Program-made: the position numbers and the translations under genes
In this document: positions 53,202-62,486 of the stretch, in pieces
How positions within the stretch are numbered: position 1 is the stretch's first letter
Layout of the letters: each line of letters starts with the position of its first letter
The notes under the pieces: generated by a model
Databases searched by the model: none
Told to the model about the DNA's origin: nothing
Seen by the model: only the letters and a program-made list of their open reading frames with translations
DNA from: Paenibacillus farraposensis
GTDB lineage: Bacteria; Bacillota; Bacilli; Paenibacillales; Paenibacillaceae
Direction of reading: 5' to 3'
Length of the DNA stretch: 64,000 nt
Assembly (NCBI RefSeq): GCF_020736845.1
Contig: NZ_JAFFQR010000112.1
Coordinates: forward strand, 1,008,451 to 1,072,450

Positions 53202-54554
53202 TTAATGGATACGCTTCGGGTGAAGTTCACATAAGTCGTCACAGTTCCCCACGGGAACCACTTTTCTTTTAGAAGCTATATAATCATACAAATAACCGCC
53301 TATACCTATCTTTTTGAAAATAATTATAAAAGGAACCGCCCACCAAAGATACGGTATTCTTGTACAAATTTGTGCAATGGAGTCAATTCCACGTTGTATT
53401 TTACTGGAATCATTCATTGAGAAACTATGCATTCGCATTTCTAATTCATTAACATCTAATTTGTATGCTTGAACCAATAAAGAATTCCGAAAACTAACAA
53501 GCCGCAGCATTCTAAAATAATCCAGCTTGTATAAATAGCCTTTTATATTTGTACAGACAGGACACCAACCATCATAGAAAACCAGAATTTGTTTGTGTTG
53601 AAAGCTTACATATCCTAATCTTCTTGTTTTTCTTCGAATTGTAACTGATATTTTCCGGAAACTGATCTTTATAAAATGGTATAACTTTTTATATTCTTGA
53701 TCCGTAAACAACAATAATTCCATAACAATCATAATTAACGAAAATGTCAGCAGACCCATCCCTATAGCAATACCTATATGAAACAATATCATAGCAATAA
53801 CTACAAACGGTTTAAGCCTCTTATTAATCACAGCAAAAGGGAATGCAATTTTAATAATTATAGATAAATAAGTGAATACAATGGTGAGTCCAACATAATG
53901 GTTAACCATATAATCCAAAATAGGTCTGCTAAACTCTCTCACTTGAGATATATAATAAAGAGCCGTTCCATTTTGCCACATTTCGCCCATAAGCTGGTAC
54001 ATTCCTGAGAAAAAATAAACGATACACAGTTGTATAATACAAAAGAGTACTGCAAAATTGTGGATTATCACGGATAACTTATAGAGTACAGAGTCTTTCG
54101 AGTCTTTTCCATGTGAGCTGTTCATTTTAGAATCCAAAGAGAAATAGGCAGTGTTATTGGTGAACAACAGAAAAAACATATTCACTATAAGTAAGTTGTC
54201 TCCTCCGTCACTAATATGAAAAGAGCGAACATACAATGAATAAAAAAATAGGTAGGCCAGAATTGAAAAAAGACGGCCTTTATATCCAATTAAATAAAAA
54301 ATAGTAACTATAATTCCTAGATGATAGATAAAGTCAAAAAATAAAGCTGATGAATGCAAATTATATAAAGACCACGTTAATGACTTGTACCCAGCAGAAT
54401 ATATATTAATTCCAGATTCGTGCCAAAAAAAATACCTTTGTTTATAATGAATAAAATAATTGAAAAGTAATATCAACCCGATACATATCCGAAGGATACT
54501 TGTTCCAATAAGAAAGCGTTCATTTATAAAAAAATTACGGTAATTCAACAACAT
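53202..54554 (-). CDS. HTTM-domain membrane protein fused to a DCC (DUF393) thiol-oxidoreductase-like domain; SdpB-like
   Basis: 450 residues. Residues ~10-290 form an HTTM/VKG-carboxylase-like membrane domain with many spans and the family stretch SFHISDGGDNLLIVNMFFLL. From about 320 a DCC domain begins: ILVFYDGWCPVC with Cys331 and Cys334, then LRLVSFRN. HTTM proteins include SdpB, needed to mature the SDP toxin. Fusion to a CxxC domain is notable because the linked precursor has no cysteine. Its start overlaps the DUF5819 gene by 20 nt, so the two are translationally coupled. Confidence 0.8.
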   Translation of the reverse strand: MLLNYRNFFINERFLIGTSILRICIGLILLFNYFIHYKQRYFFWHESGINIYSAGYKSLTWSLYNLHSSALFFDFIYHLGIIVTIFYLIGYKGRLFSILAYLFFYSLYVRSFHISDGGDNLLIVNMFFLLFTNNTAYFSLDSKMNSSHGKDSKDSVLYKLSVIIHNFAVLFCIIQLCIVYFFSGMYQLMGEMWQNGTALYYISQVREFSRPILDYMVNHYVGLTIVFTYLSIIIKIAFPFAVINKRLKPFVVIAMILFHIGIAIGMGLLTFSLIMIVMELLLFTDQEYKKLYHFIKISFRKISVTIRRKTRRLGYVSFQHKQILVFYDGWCPVCTNIKGYLYKLDYFRMLRLVSFRNSLLVQAYKLDVNELEMRMHSFSMNDSSKIQRGIDSIAQICTRIPYLWWAVPFIIIFKKIGIGGYLYDYIASKRKVVPVGNCDDLCELHPKRIH

Positions 54555-55218
54555 CCTTTACAACTCCTTTCCAATCATATACGACATTATCTTCTTTCAC
54601 TTTAAAATGAAGATCATCTCGCTTTGAATATGGAATCGCATCCGATATTGAGGTCATAAACTGGACATCGGTTATTTCATGTTTCAAAAACTCTCTTTTC
54701 GCAAACGCAGAGGCATAGCGGTATATGATTTGTTCAACTTGATCCGAATCCTTTTCTAAAGAAGCATTTATTTCTTTGGCGACATTATCTTTCTTAGATA
54801 TTTTCTCCATTAATTTATATGTCAGATCATCTTTTCCTCCTATATATAATTGATGTATGTATCCACTTCCAATTCTGAGCATCCTATTATAAGGTGAAAA
54901 TACTGTCGCCTCATTCGTCCTGATCATAGGTTCAGTAACATCATACCAATTGCTTATAACAGTTTTGTTACGGCCCTCTCCCTTATACTTCACACGTACA
55001 TATAATTTTAGATTTTGAGTCATAGGCTGGGGAGCAAATAGATGCCAGTTTTGTTGAAAAAACCGTCCAACATAGTTATCAGTTACTAATTTCAATGAAA
55101 CAGAGACCGGGTTAAGCGGTCCAGCGTGAAGTAAAATAAAAAAGAAATGAACCATCAAGAACAACGATAAAGAGAATAACGTAGCATTTAAAATACACGC
55201 TTCACTTCTTTTTTTCAT
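54535..55218 (-). CDS. DUF5819-like membrane protein, SdpA-like partner
   Basis: 227 residues. One N-terminal membrane span (LFSLSLFLMVHFFFILLHAG), then the hallmark YVGRFFQQNWHLFAPQPM, similar in position to the PQGW-FF segment of SdpA and typical of DUF5819 proteins that neighbour HTTM genes. The rest is extracytoplasmic with beta strands (NLKLYVRVKYKGEGR, SNWYDVTEPM). No cysteines in the mature part. Probably works with the HTTM protein on the secreted precursor. Function inferred from context. Confidence 0.7.
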   Translation of the reverse strand: MKKRSEACILNATLFSLSLFLMVHFFFILLHAGPLNPVSVSLKLVTDNYVGRFFQQNWHLFAPQPMTQNLKLYVRVKYKGEGRNKTVISNWYDVTEPMIRTNEATVFSPYNRMLRIGSGYIHQLYIGGKDDLTYKLMEKISKKDNVAKEINASLEKDSDQVEQIIYRYASAFAKREFLKHEITDVQFMTSISDAIPYSKRDDLHFKVKEDNVVYDWKGVVKDVVELP

Positions 55219-55247
55219 TTAAACAGTCACCTCTTTTTAATAACATC

Positions 55248-55282
55248 AGGGAGAGAGAATATAAAAATCTGATCCTCTCCCT
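55248..55282 (-). terminator. Hairpin between precursor gene and maturation genes
   Basis: AGGGAGAG ... CTCTCCCT, perfect 8-bp arms with a 19-nt loop, 10 nt after the precursor stop. No immediate T tract, so more likely a partial attenuator or mRNA stabiliser that raises precursor over maturation-gene expression. Confidence 0.55.
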
Positions 55283-55292
55283 AATATTTCAT

Positions 55293-55610
55293 CTATTTAT
55301 CAAAAATTACATCTGCATTCTCTACATCACTACTAGAAACACCTGTACCTAATAGACTTCCTAAGCGGGTCGCTTCTCTCAAAGCATCCTTGTTAGCTTC
55401 ATAAGCTGCTTTACCAACTTGTACTGCTTTACGAGCAAGGGATGCTATTGCTTGAGGCTCAACAGCAGCACCATTTGCATTCGCGCTAATTAAAGGAGAA
55501 GAATTTCCAGAGGAAACGTCATAATCAGAAGCGTAAGAAGCGCTTAAACTTACAGTAGAGAAGGCTGTGATGGCTAGAGCCAGACTAAGTATTGTTAATT
55601 TTTTCTTCAT
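55293..55610 (-). CDS. Small secreted peptide precursor heading the operon
   Basis: 105 residues, AGGAGGAATTATCT before ATG. Signal peptide MKKKLTILSLALAITAFSTV with probable cleavage after SASYA. The mature ~78 residues have a Ser/Asn/Asp-rich lead (SDYDVSSGNSSPLISANANG), then a long amphipathic Ala/Lys helix (ASLARKAVQVGKAAYEANKD, ALREATRLGSLLGTG) and an acidic tail (SSSDVENADVIFDK). No cysteine, so it differs from the SDP toxin with its disulfide. It could be a bacteriocin-like peptide released from the helix, or a secreted signal. No known family recognised. Confidence 0.7.
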   Translation of the reverse strand: MKKKLTILSLALAITAFSTVSLSASYASDYDVSSGNSSPLISANANGAAVEPQAIASLARKAVQVGKAAYEANKDALREATRLGSLLGTGVSSSDVENADVIFDK

Positions 55611-55708
55611 AGATAATTCCTCCTAAGATGGTTAGTAACAAATGATTTACCATCCCTATCCCATCAGAGTTACCATACACACACTTCAACCACGGGAGGG
55701 AACATACA

Positions 55709-55996
55709 ATGTCAAATTTTCCAGATTGGTTTCAAGAAGCGTTACGCCAACGATTTTATCAATTAGAATTCGCTAATGAACAACAGGCTTCATGTTCATC
55801 AGAGGACAAAAATCTATTCACTCAAATGAATCAATTCAAAACCAACCAACACGAGGATGCCCAACATCTGCTATCTGAATGGGAAGAAGCAATTGCCTAC
55901 CAGCTAAGTCAGGACAAACAATCCATCTATATGGAAGGAGTAAAAGACGGGATTCGATTGATTCTTCCCGTCATACACTCCACAAATATTCGTTAG
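55709..55996 (+). CDS. Small uncharacterised protein
   Basis: 95 residues with GGGAGGG upstream. Mostly helical and acidic (WFQEALRQRFYQLEF, HLLSEWEEAIAYQLSQDKQS), ending MEGVKDGIRLILPVI. No signal peptide or membrane span. It is divergent from the peptide operon, about 100 nt away, so it may share the promoter region. It could equally be a phage-type accessory gene. Function unknown. Confidence 0.6.
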   Translation: MSNFPDWFQEALRQRFYQLEFANEQQASCSSEDKNLFTQMNQFKTNQHEDAQHLLSEWEEAIAYQLSQDKQSIYMEGVKDGIRLILPVIHSTNIR

Positions 55997-56025
55997 CCTA
56001 TTGATAGTGTTAGCCTATGATTTTT

Positions 56026-57365
56026 TTAGTCCAATACTTCATCTATGCTCATTCCACTTTTCAAGGCAAAAACAAAATGCGCTGGTGAGAGAATCGTGAT
56101 CTTCTCCACCAACGCATTAAATAGGTTATCATCAAATTGTTCTAGTATATCTTGTCGCGAGCTTGAAATTTGTATAATTTCATCAACTCGTTCCTTGATT
56201 TTTTCCTTCTGATCCTCTTCCTCCTCTAATATAAGCATCTGTTGCCATAGCTCGTTGAGTTCATTGAAAAGCCTGTTTGTTTCTTCTTCATATACGGCTT
56301 CATCAATCTGATTTCGCAGCTTGAGATTCACTAACTCCTTCAAGTCAGATTTCAATTGTTGCATCTGTCCTTCAATTTCCAATAGTGGTTCTCGCTCTAC
56401 TTTGCTGGAAAGTATCGATTCAATATTGCCTTTCAGCGTTTTAATGAATCCTTTCTTATTCTTATACAGCCGATTGAACAATCGTACAAACGCGGAATGT
56501 AAAACTTGTTCATCAACCGATTTGGCATCACAGGCTACTTTACCTTCATTTACATACGTTTTGCATTGCCATACGACCTTCTTGGATGGGTTATTGCTGT
56601 TCCAGGTTCGGCGTTTAAAAATGGCTCCGCAGCATCCACAATATACTTTACTGCTTAGTGCGTATTTACTGGAGTATCTTTTACTGTCTCCCATCACACT
56701 CCCTTTCAGCTTGGCTCTTCGTTCCTTCTCCTTTTGCACCGCTTCAAATATTTCCTTGGATACAATCGGTTCGTGGTTATCCTCTATAAAATATTGCTGC
56801 TCCTGTCCTTTATTTCTTATTCGTTTGTGGGTTAGAAAATCTACCGTTACCGTCTTTTGCTGAAGCAAAGCTCCGTAATATTTCTCATTGGTCAGAATTA
56901 AGGTAATGGAGGAATCCCACCAAGTATCGCCACCCGTGACTGTTTTTATGTGGTCTCGCATCAATCCTCTAGCAATCGCCTGATAGCTTTTACCATCTAA
57001 ATACTCCTCATATATTCTGCGTACAATCTCTGCTTCTGGCTCATTAATGACCAGTTCACCCTGCTCGTCCTTATCGTAGCCGAGGAAGCGAGTCGTGTTG
57101 CAGAAGACTTTGCCGTTCTGGAAGCCACGTAATATCCCCATCGACTGTTTTCAGAAATGTTTCGGCTCTCGTCTTGTGCAAGAGAACTCAGGATAGTCAG
57201 CAATACTTCACCTGTTGTATCCAGTGTATTAATGTTCTCTCGTTCAAAGAATACAGCCACTCCGAGACTATTAAGTTCCCGTACATATTTCAATAAATCC
57301 AGTGTATTCCTAGCAAACCTCGAAATCGACTTGACCAGTATAAGATCTAGTTTACCGTTGTCAAA
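56026..57365 (-). pseudogene. Large serine recombinase, lacking its N-terminus and frameshifted
   Basis: From 57365 the frame reads DNGKLDLILVKSISRFARNT and DTTGEVLLTILSSLAQDESR (resolvase domain), then shifts near 57140 into RGFQNGKVFCNTTRFLGYDK. A recombinase domain (IVRRIYEEYLDGKSYQAIAR), zinc ribbon (VYCGCCGAIFKRRTW ... WQCK ... ACDAKSVDE) and coiled coil follow. The catalytic-serine segment is missing: the upstream DNA is phage portal sequence. The last ~90 bp recur at 47457. Dead integrase or resolvase of a mobile element. Confidence 0.85.
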
Positions 57366-58266
57366 AAAATTTGCGTTCAATATTGTCCAACTCATTTTTC
57401 ACAAAAGAATCTCCTTCGTAAGCCAGCTTACCTTTCCCCCAGCCGGAACCTGAATAATCCCATCTTCTTCATACTCAACAAGTCTTCAGCTTCCAGCTTG
57501 GCATTCTTTATCACTAGATAGGCATTGCGATGATCTGCGATTTATTGACCAAATCGGAATTCAATGCGTTATAGGCATCAAACAAAGAAATCACATCCTG
57601 GAAGCCACTTTTTCTCTCTGTATTAGCTGGACAGGAGATGAGCGGTACTCTTCCAAAGATGTGATTGTGTTTGCCGATATATTTTAGTTCAGGTGATTGG
57701 GTTTGCTTACTCTTATTGTGTCTGTCATCGTTGCCGATTGTATAGTGTAGAATTTCATGGTCGGTATACACCTCCAGGTACACTTGCTTATCCAATCGAC
57801 TCGTAAATTTATGTAGGCCAAGCAATACATTTCTTTCTGCGGTTCCGTCTTCTAACACATAGACATTCAAAGGAGATAGCACCGTCGCTGAAAATTGGCC
57901 ATCCGAATCGATATAGTTCAATTCGTAGCTTTCACCAAAGATTTCGGATTGTTTTCAAAGCTGTACATTGTGCTCTTTGTCCCAATGACCCATATGTACA
58001 TCTATACTATGTATGGCTTCATCCTGATCCGACTTAGACACATAGTATACGGGCTTTCCAAGCAGATAGCCCACTTCGTTATCTACAAACATACGTAGAA
58101 AGTTGAAAATGAGCTTTTGATTACTTCGACTTTCTTGCATCGCATAGTTCTTGACTCGGTTATTTGCAAATAGGTTCTTCCTTTCAAAATGGGCTGTGTA
58201 ATTGTTGCTTAAATAAATATAGAACCACCTTTTAATAAGGTAGTTCCTTGTTGAATTAACGTTCAC
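57366..58266 (-). pseudogene. SPP1-type phage portal protein, frameshifted and truncated
   Basis: N-terminal part from 58266: NRVKNYAMQESRSNQKLIFN, FVDNEVGYLLGKPVYYVS. After a shift near 57950 it continues LNYIDSDGQFSATVLSPLNV, YVLEDGTAERN, GRVPLISCPANTERKSGFQD, VISLFDAYNALNSDLVNK. After another shift: NAYLVIKNAKLEAEDLLSMK and IIQVPAGGKVSWLTKE. At about 57366 the sequence switches abruptly to recombinase coding. A prophage relic. Confidence 0.8.
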
Positions 58267-58318
58267 CGTTAGTAATCCACTCCAACCTCATTTACTTGAT
58301 CCCTTAATAATATTGGCT

Positions 58319-58852
58319 TTATTCAGCAGACATGGCATCCGCTTTTGTTACATGAACCGTACCATATGGATGCTCAGGCGGCGCATAGATGACGTATATT
58401 TTAAGCGGGGTATTCCCTGTATTGGTAACATTGTGCCATGTTCCAGCAGGTATCATAATTGCATAGCCACCACAGGCCATTGCTTGAAAATTCAAATAAT
58501 TTTTACTTTCACCCATCTGAACAAGTCCCTGACCTTCTTCAATACGTATGAATTGATCCGTTGTGGGATGAACTTCTAAACCAATATCACCTCCAACATT
58601 AATACTCATCAGGGTTACTTGAAGGTGTTTCCCTGTCCATAAAGCGGTGCGGTAAGTATTATTTTGCTTAGTAGCTTGGTCAATATTCACTACAAATGGC
58701 CTTTGCCCATAATCTGTTAATTTATAAGGATACCCGTTCGTGTTGGCCCCATTATAATAATGACCATTCCAACTATTACTCCAACTGATGTTATTCCAAT
58801 AGCCATGCATTGGAGTATGCCATGGATATGGATAGCATGAATTACGGTACAA
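58319..58852 (-). CDS. Cupin-domain protein, intact within the prophage relic
   Basis: 177 residues. The N-terminal 50 residues are Tyr/Asn/Trp-rich (YPWHTPMHGYWNNISWSNSW). The cupin barrel follows: VTLMSINVGGDIGLEVHPTT, DQFIRIEEGQGLV, AIMIPAGTWHNVTNTGNTPL. Metal ligands: His and Glu in the first motif (GLEVHP...E) and His in WHN. Resembles spore-coat-associated or mannose-6-phosphate-isomerase-like cupins. Intact while every phage gene around it is broken, so it may be selected cargo. Confidence 0.8.
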   Translation of the reverse strand: MYRNSCYPYPWHTPMHGYWNNISWSNSWNGHYYNGANTNGYPYKLTDYGQRPFVVNIDQATKQNNTYRTALWTGKHLQVTLMSINVGGDIGLEVHPTTDQFIRIEEGQGLVQMGESKNYLNFQAMACGGYAIMIPAGTWHNVTNTGNTPLKIYVIYAPPEHPYGTVHVTKADAMSAE

Positions 58853-59058
58853 TATTCATTCTCCTCTCAGCATTTCATTGTTTATTTTCATTCTATGCAC
58901 TTGCCTATCTAAAGGTTTAAAAAACGGTCAAGAACCTGAGGCCATAAACGAATGACAACACCACATGCTAAACATTGACATCCAATCTTTATGGTTATTG
59001 AAGATAACTGCCCATTTGCTTAACGAGTGATTCAATACATATTTTTTTAGCAAATCCC

Positions 59059-60496
59059 TCAAAATAACAAACTCCGATCATAAAACTTCAGACTCTTGAC
59101 CGACTGAATCAATTGAATAGCTCCATAGAGTGAATCCGGGGCATCATCATATGTACAATTTCGATTGTAGTCCTTCACCTGATGATTGTACCTGAGATTA
59201 TCTGAATTGAACAAAATATGACCCTTCTTCACTTCCGGCTCCAAGCTAATAATGCGTTCATGCTTCTGCCCCTTGGAATGCACACTTTCTACGGGTGTAT
59301 GTATATGGGCCTTCCATAGCTCTTCTTCAAACTTTTGTTTCATGTAGCTCTGTGCCTGATTCACCTCAAATCCAAGCTTATCTACAGGGTAAAGCTTCAA
59401 CTTCTCAATAGCCACATGGAACAAATTATCCGGCAACAGTTTATAAATATTGCCATCGATCACGTACATCTGCTTCGTCTTCCGATGCTAACCAATAATT
59501 GAAATAGCTGAATAGTCATTTTTCTTCCCGGCTTTAATCGCTGGATCAATATACATGGCAAGTTTCCATATCCTCAATTCAGGCAACCTGTCCCAATACA
59601 TGAGATTCTGAAATATGTATTCGTCTGTTGAACGTGGATGGTTTTGTAGCTCTTTATAAAAGCTTTTTTCACCCATGGCTTGCTTCTTGCACATCAAATA
59701 ATAATAGTCTAAATACTCACTCCACAGGATTTTCGTACCCTCCAGCATCTCTTCTTCGTGAGCCATAAAAAAAGACAAAGCCGTATTGATCCTGTCCTCG
59801 TCTTGCAAGTTATTATATTGTCGTTCCCACTCTGACCACAGATCATCACGCTCTGAAAATTGAAGCACGACTGCTTTACGGACACTTCACACACCAGGAA
59901 TTTTACCTTTGAGCAAATCGGCCATAATATCTTCTTCATTCAAAATGGTTCCACAGATCAGGATATCCGTATCCCTTGTGACAATAGGTAAAATGACATC
60001 CGTAAATGTATTTTTAATTTGTTCTCGTTTAGCTTCGGATCGAGCCGTATCCTCCTTGAGCAGATCATCCATTAGAACCAAGGTAGGACGATGATGCTTG
60101 TAGTGAATACCTCTCAAACTACCATCTATGCCACGAATCATAATGCAGGAGTCCAGTCCACCTTTACTCTTGAGCCATATTTCATTGTTGTTCCAGCGGC
60201 TCCCTTTACGAATGCCAAAATCCTCAATTAGGATCTGATTCGTTTCCAGTTCATCTTTGATCATACCAAGAACGGAAGAGCAATTTGTTCTGTCGTAGAT
60301 ATAATCAGCGTAAACTGTGATTTATCATAAAGTGTGGCATACAGCGGAAATAAAAAAGAACTGATCGTGCTTTTACCATGCTCCCTTCTTCACGTACCCA
60401 GACGGGAATATCCCTGAGTCTTGGCACAACAAATTGATCATATTTGGTCAGTATCTTCGGTTTGATCCTTTTTGGTTTTTCATTATTTTTGCTCAT
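59059..60496 (-). pseudogene. Phage terminase large subunit, broken into several frames
   Basis: From the 5' end: KRIKPKILTKYDQFVVPRLR, then ATLYDKSQFTLIISTTEQIA, MIKDELETNQILIEDFGIRK, RPTLVLMDDLLKEDTARSEA (Walker-B-like LVLMDD), DTDILICGTILNEEDIMADL. After shifts: FMAHEEEMLEGTKILWSEYL, ELRIWKLAMYIDPAIKAGKK and DYSAISIIG (nuclease DP strand), and KLGFEVNQAQSYMKQKFEEE. At least three frameshifts or stops. Non-functional prophage packaging ATPase. Confidence 0.85.
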
Positions 60497-60560
60497 TAAC
60501 TCCCCTCCATCACGAAAAAAGGGAACAAGCTATAATAGCCCATTCCCCATATGTATCAGT

Positions 60561-60701
60561 TTACGCTTCTAACTCAGCCTCGTAAAACAATTCGATATCC
60601 TCAATCACCTTCTGAATCAACTCATTGTCCACCCGAGCTTTCTCAGCCCCTAGCACATTTACCTTTTCGGCTTGCATACCCTTTAGGAACCGAATCACCA
60701 T
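60561..60701 (-). pseudogene. Short phage-type helical ORF upstream of the terminase relic
   Basis: 46 codons: MVIRFLKGMQAEKVNVLGAE, then KARVDNELIQKVIEDIELFY and EAELEA. In this position a small terminase C-terminus is plausible, but the family is not certain. A stop lies just upstream of the frame. Confidence 0.35.
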
Positions 60702-60741
60702 ATTCACTTTTGCTTAACCCAACTTCAATCACCCTTTCGGT

Positions 60742-60870
60742 TTAGTCAGCACATGATACCTCTGACTTTGCCGACTCAGCAACCACTTCATGATAACCAT
60801 ACTGTTTATCATCTCGAATTAAATACACGCTGCTATTATCGCCAACGTTGGCAATGCTTAGCTTTCCCTC
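60742..60870 (-). pseudogene. Scrap similar to the methylase fragment at 61332
   Basis: SIANVGDNSSVYLIRDDKQY and GYHEVVAESAKSEV closely parallel HVGSDSDVYLIREGERYDYH and QVVAESARSEVL at 61332-61440. So a duplicated C-terminal piece of the same phage methylase-like gene. Confidence 0.5.
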
Positions 60871-60982
60871 TTGCCTTAATAACCTTATCTCCAATACAAA
60901 AAGCCTATGCAAAAGAATATGCATAGACGTCTGTATATTTTTAATATCCGACCACTCATGATCACTTTTCGCTGATGAGCTT

Positions 60983-61237
60983 TTAACGCAACAGCCACTC
61001 CTTTATCGTCAATGTGGAAGATCCATTTTGAATGAGCGGATCTGAATTCCCAATCTTTGTAGCCTCATCAAGTGATGCTGCCTTTATTAAATAGGCTCCT
61101 CCCGTTGCATCGCTAAATGGACCATACATTTCGAGAAGCTCCTCTTTTTTTAACTTTTCCAGATGGTCATAGTGTCCTTGGATATCATTAGAATCGAACT
61201 TGTTTGTTCGGGTAGTCATTAATAAAAAGTAGTTCAC
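60983..61237 (-). CDS. YCII-related small protein
   Basis: 84 residues from GTG at 61237, with GGAGGGG 6 nt upstream (better than the ATG inside that RBS). Pattern: NYFLLMTTRTNKFDS, HYDHLEKLKKEELLEMYGPF, GGAYLIKAASLDEATKIGNS, DPLIQNGSSTLTIKEWLL. YCII domains are small ferredoxin-like folds, possibly dechlorinase- or stress-related. The usual His of the family corresponds to HYDHL. Intact inside the relic region, between two methylase scraps. Confidence 0.75.
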   Translation of the reverse strand: MNYFLLMTTRTNKFDSNDIQGHYDHLEKLKKEELLEMYGPFSDATGGAYLIKAASLDEATKIGNSDPLIQNGSSTLTIKEWLLR

Positions 61238-61331
61238 TGATTTCCCCTCCATATTTTCCTTGTAATAAAAGTCTAGCATCACTGATCCATAAAATGAATA
61301 TTAATTATTTTATCAAACCAATATATAACAT

Positions 61332-61523
61332 TTATCTCAATACCTCTGACCTTGCCGACTCAGCAACAACTTGATGATAGTCATACCGCTCACCTTCCCG
61401 AATCAAATATACATCGCTATCGCTACCAACGTGGGCAATATACCGCTTTACAATCACATCTACATATTTGGGGTCAAGCTCACTTGTATAGTAATTTCGA
61501 TCCGTCTCCTCGTAAGCAATCAA
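61332..61523 (-). pseudogene. C-terminal fragment of a phage DNA methyltransferase
   Basis: ETDRNYYTSELDPKYVDVIV and KRYIAHVGSDSDVYL match the end of N4/N6 DNA methylases, where the ELDPKYxDV motif binds SAM. The catalytic (D/N)PP(Y/F) part is missing, cut off by the IS3-type element whose left end is at 61531. Confidence 0.6.
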
Positions 61524-61530
61524 CGTTGAA

Positions 61531-62372
61531 TGGATCGGCTACACTCTTCTAGACAGAAAATTGTGGTCAAATATATTAGACTACGGACCAACCTAGAAGA
61601 AGCAGACGGATCATGACTAAAAAAGAAAGACGTACCTTTAGCGCTGAATTTAAAGCACAGATGGTTCAGCTCTATCAAAGTGGCAAAGCACGAAAAGATA
61701 TCATTCAAGAATACGATTTGAATTCTTCATCGTTGGATAAATGGGTAAAACAGAGTTCCACATCTGGGTCCTTCAAAGAGAAAGGCAACTTGGACTCCAG
61801 AGGAATTAGAACTGATCAAACTTCGAAAACAGAACAAGCAACTACTTATAGAAAATGACATTTTAAAGCAAGCCGCGCTGATCATGGGACGAAAGTAAAT
61901 GTCATTCGCCAGAATAAACATAAATACTCGGTATCAGCAATGTGCGACGTCCTAAAACTCCCGAGAAGCACCCATTGTACAAGCCTCATCCCACGAGAAG
62001 CAATGAAGCCAAGCAAGCGAATGTACTTGAAACCGAAAATTTGAACAAGAGCAGGAGTTATCTATCGTCGTAAGCGATCTGACATACGTCCGAGTGGGTT
62101 CATATTGGAGGCTTCTCAGATTGAGCGTTCTTTGAGCATGAAAGGCTGTCCCTATGACAATGCCGTTGCAGAAGCCACTTTTAAAATTTTCAAAACGAAG
62201 TTTGTGAAGAAACGTCATTTTGAAAGTCTTGCTGAGCTAACCACAGAATTACATGACTATGTACACTAGTTTAACCATATTCGGATTCACGGTTCTCTGG
62301 ATTACTTGAGTCCGGCTGAGTTCAAGCAGAGGCACTACAAAAAAATTGTCTAGTTTAGTGTTGGTCAATCCA
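61531..62372 (+). mobile_element. IS3-family insertion sequence, internally deleted
   Basis: Left end TGGATCGGCTACACTC and right end (inverted) TGGATTGACCAACACT, both continuing to CTAGACA, form imperfect ~25-bp inverted repeats with TG...CA ends. OrfA starts at 61613 (ERRTFSAEFKAQMVQLYQSG) and shifts frame near 61800 (LELIKLRKQNKQLL, DILKQAALIMGRK). OrfB is reduced to HKYSVSAMCDVLKLPRST, then SLSMKGCPYDNAVAEATFKI, FESLAELTTELHDYVH and HGSLDYLSPAEFK. The first DD residues are lost. No clear target-site duplication. About 840 bp instead of about 1.2 kb. Confidence 0.8.
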
Positions 62373-62486
62373 GTAGTGTCATGTGGCACTCTAGAAGCCT
62401 GCAACAATTGTATGGGGTTGTTTGTTCGTTTTCAAGCTCATGCAAATCCTGAAACCAAAGCGGAGTATTTAAATCTTATTAAAAGG

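Noticed and set aside
52073..53242. Longer start of the serine hydrolase at 53242
   Set aside because: It would overlap the HTTM gene end; AAGGAG positioned for ATG 53191 and the membrane signal support the shorter form.
62346..62486. Start of the 91-codon frame at 62346 as a gene start
   Set aside because: That codon lies inside the IS3 right inverted repeat without an RBS; only the downstream part is peptide-like.
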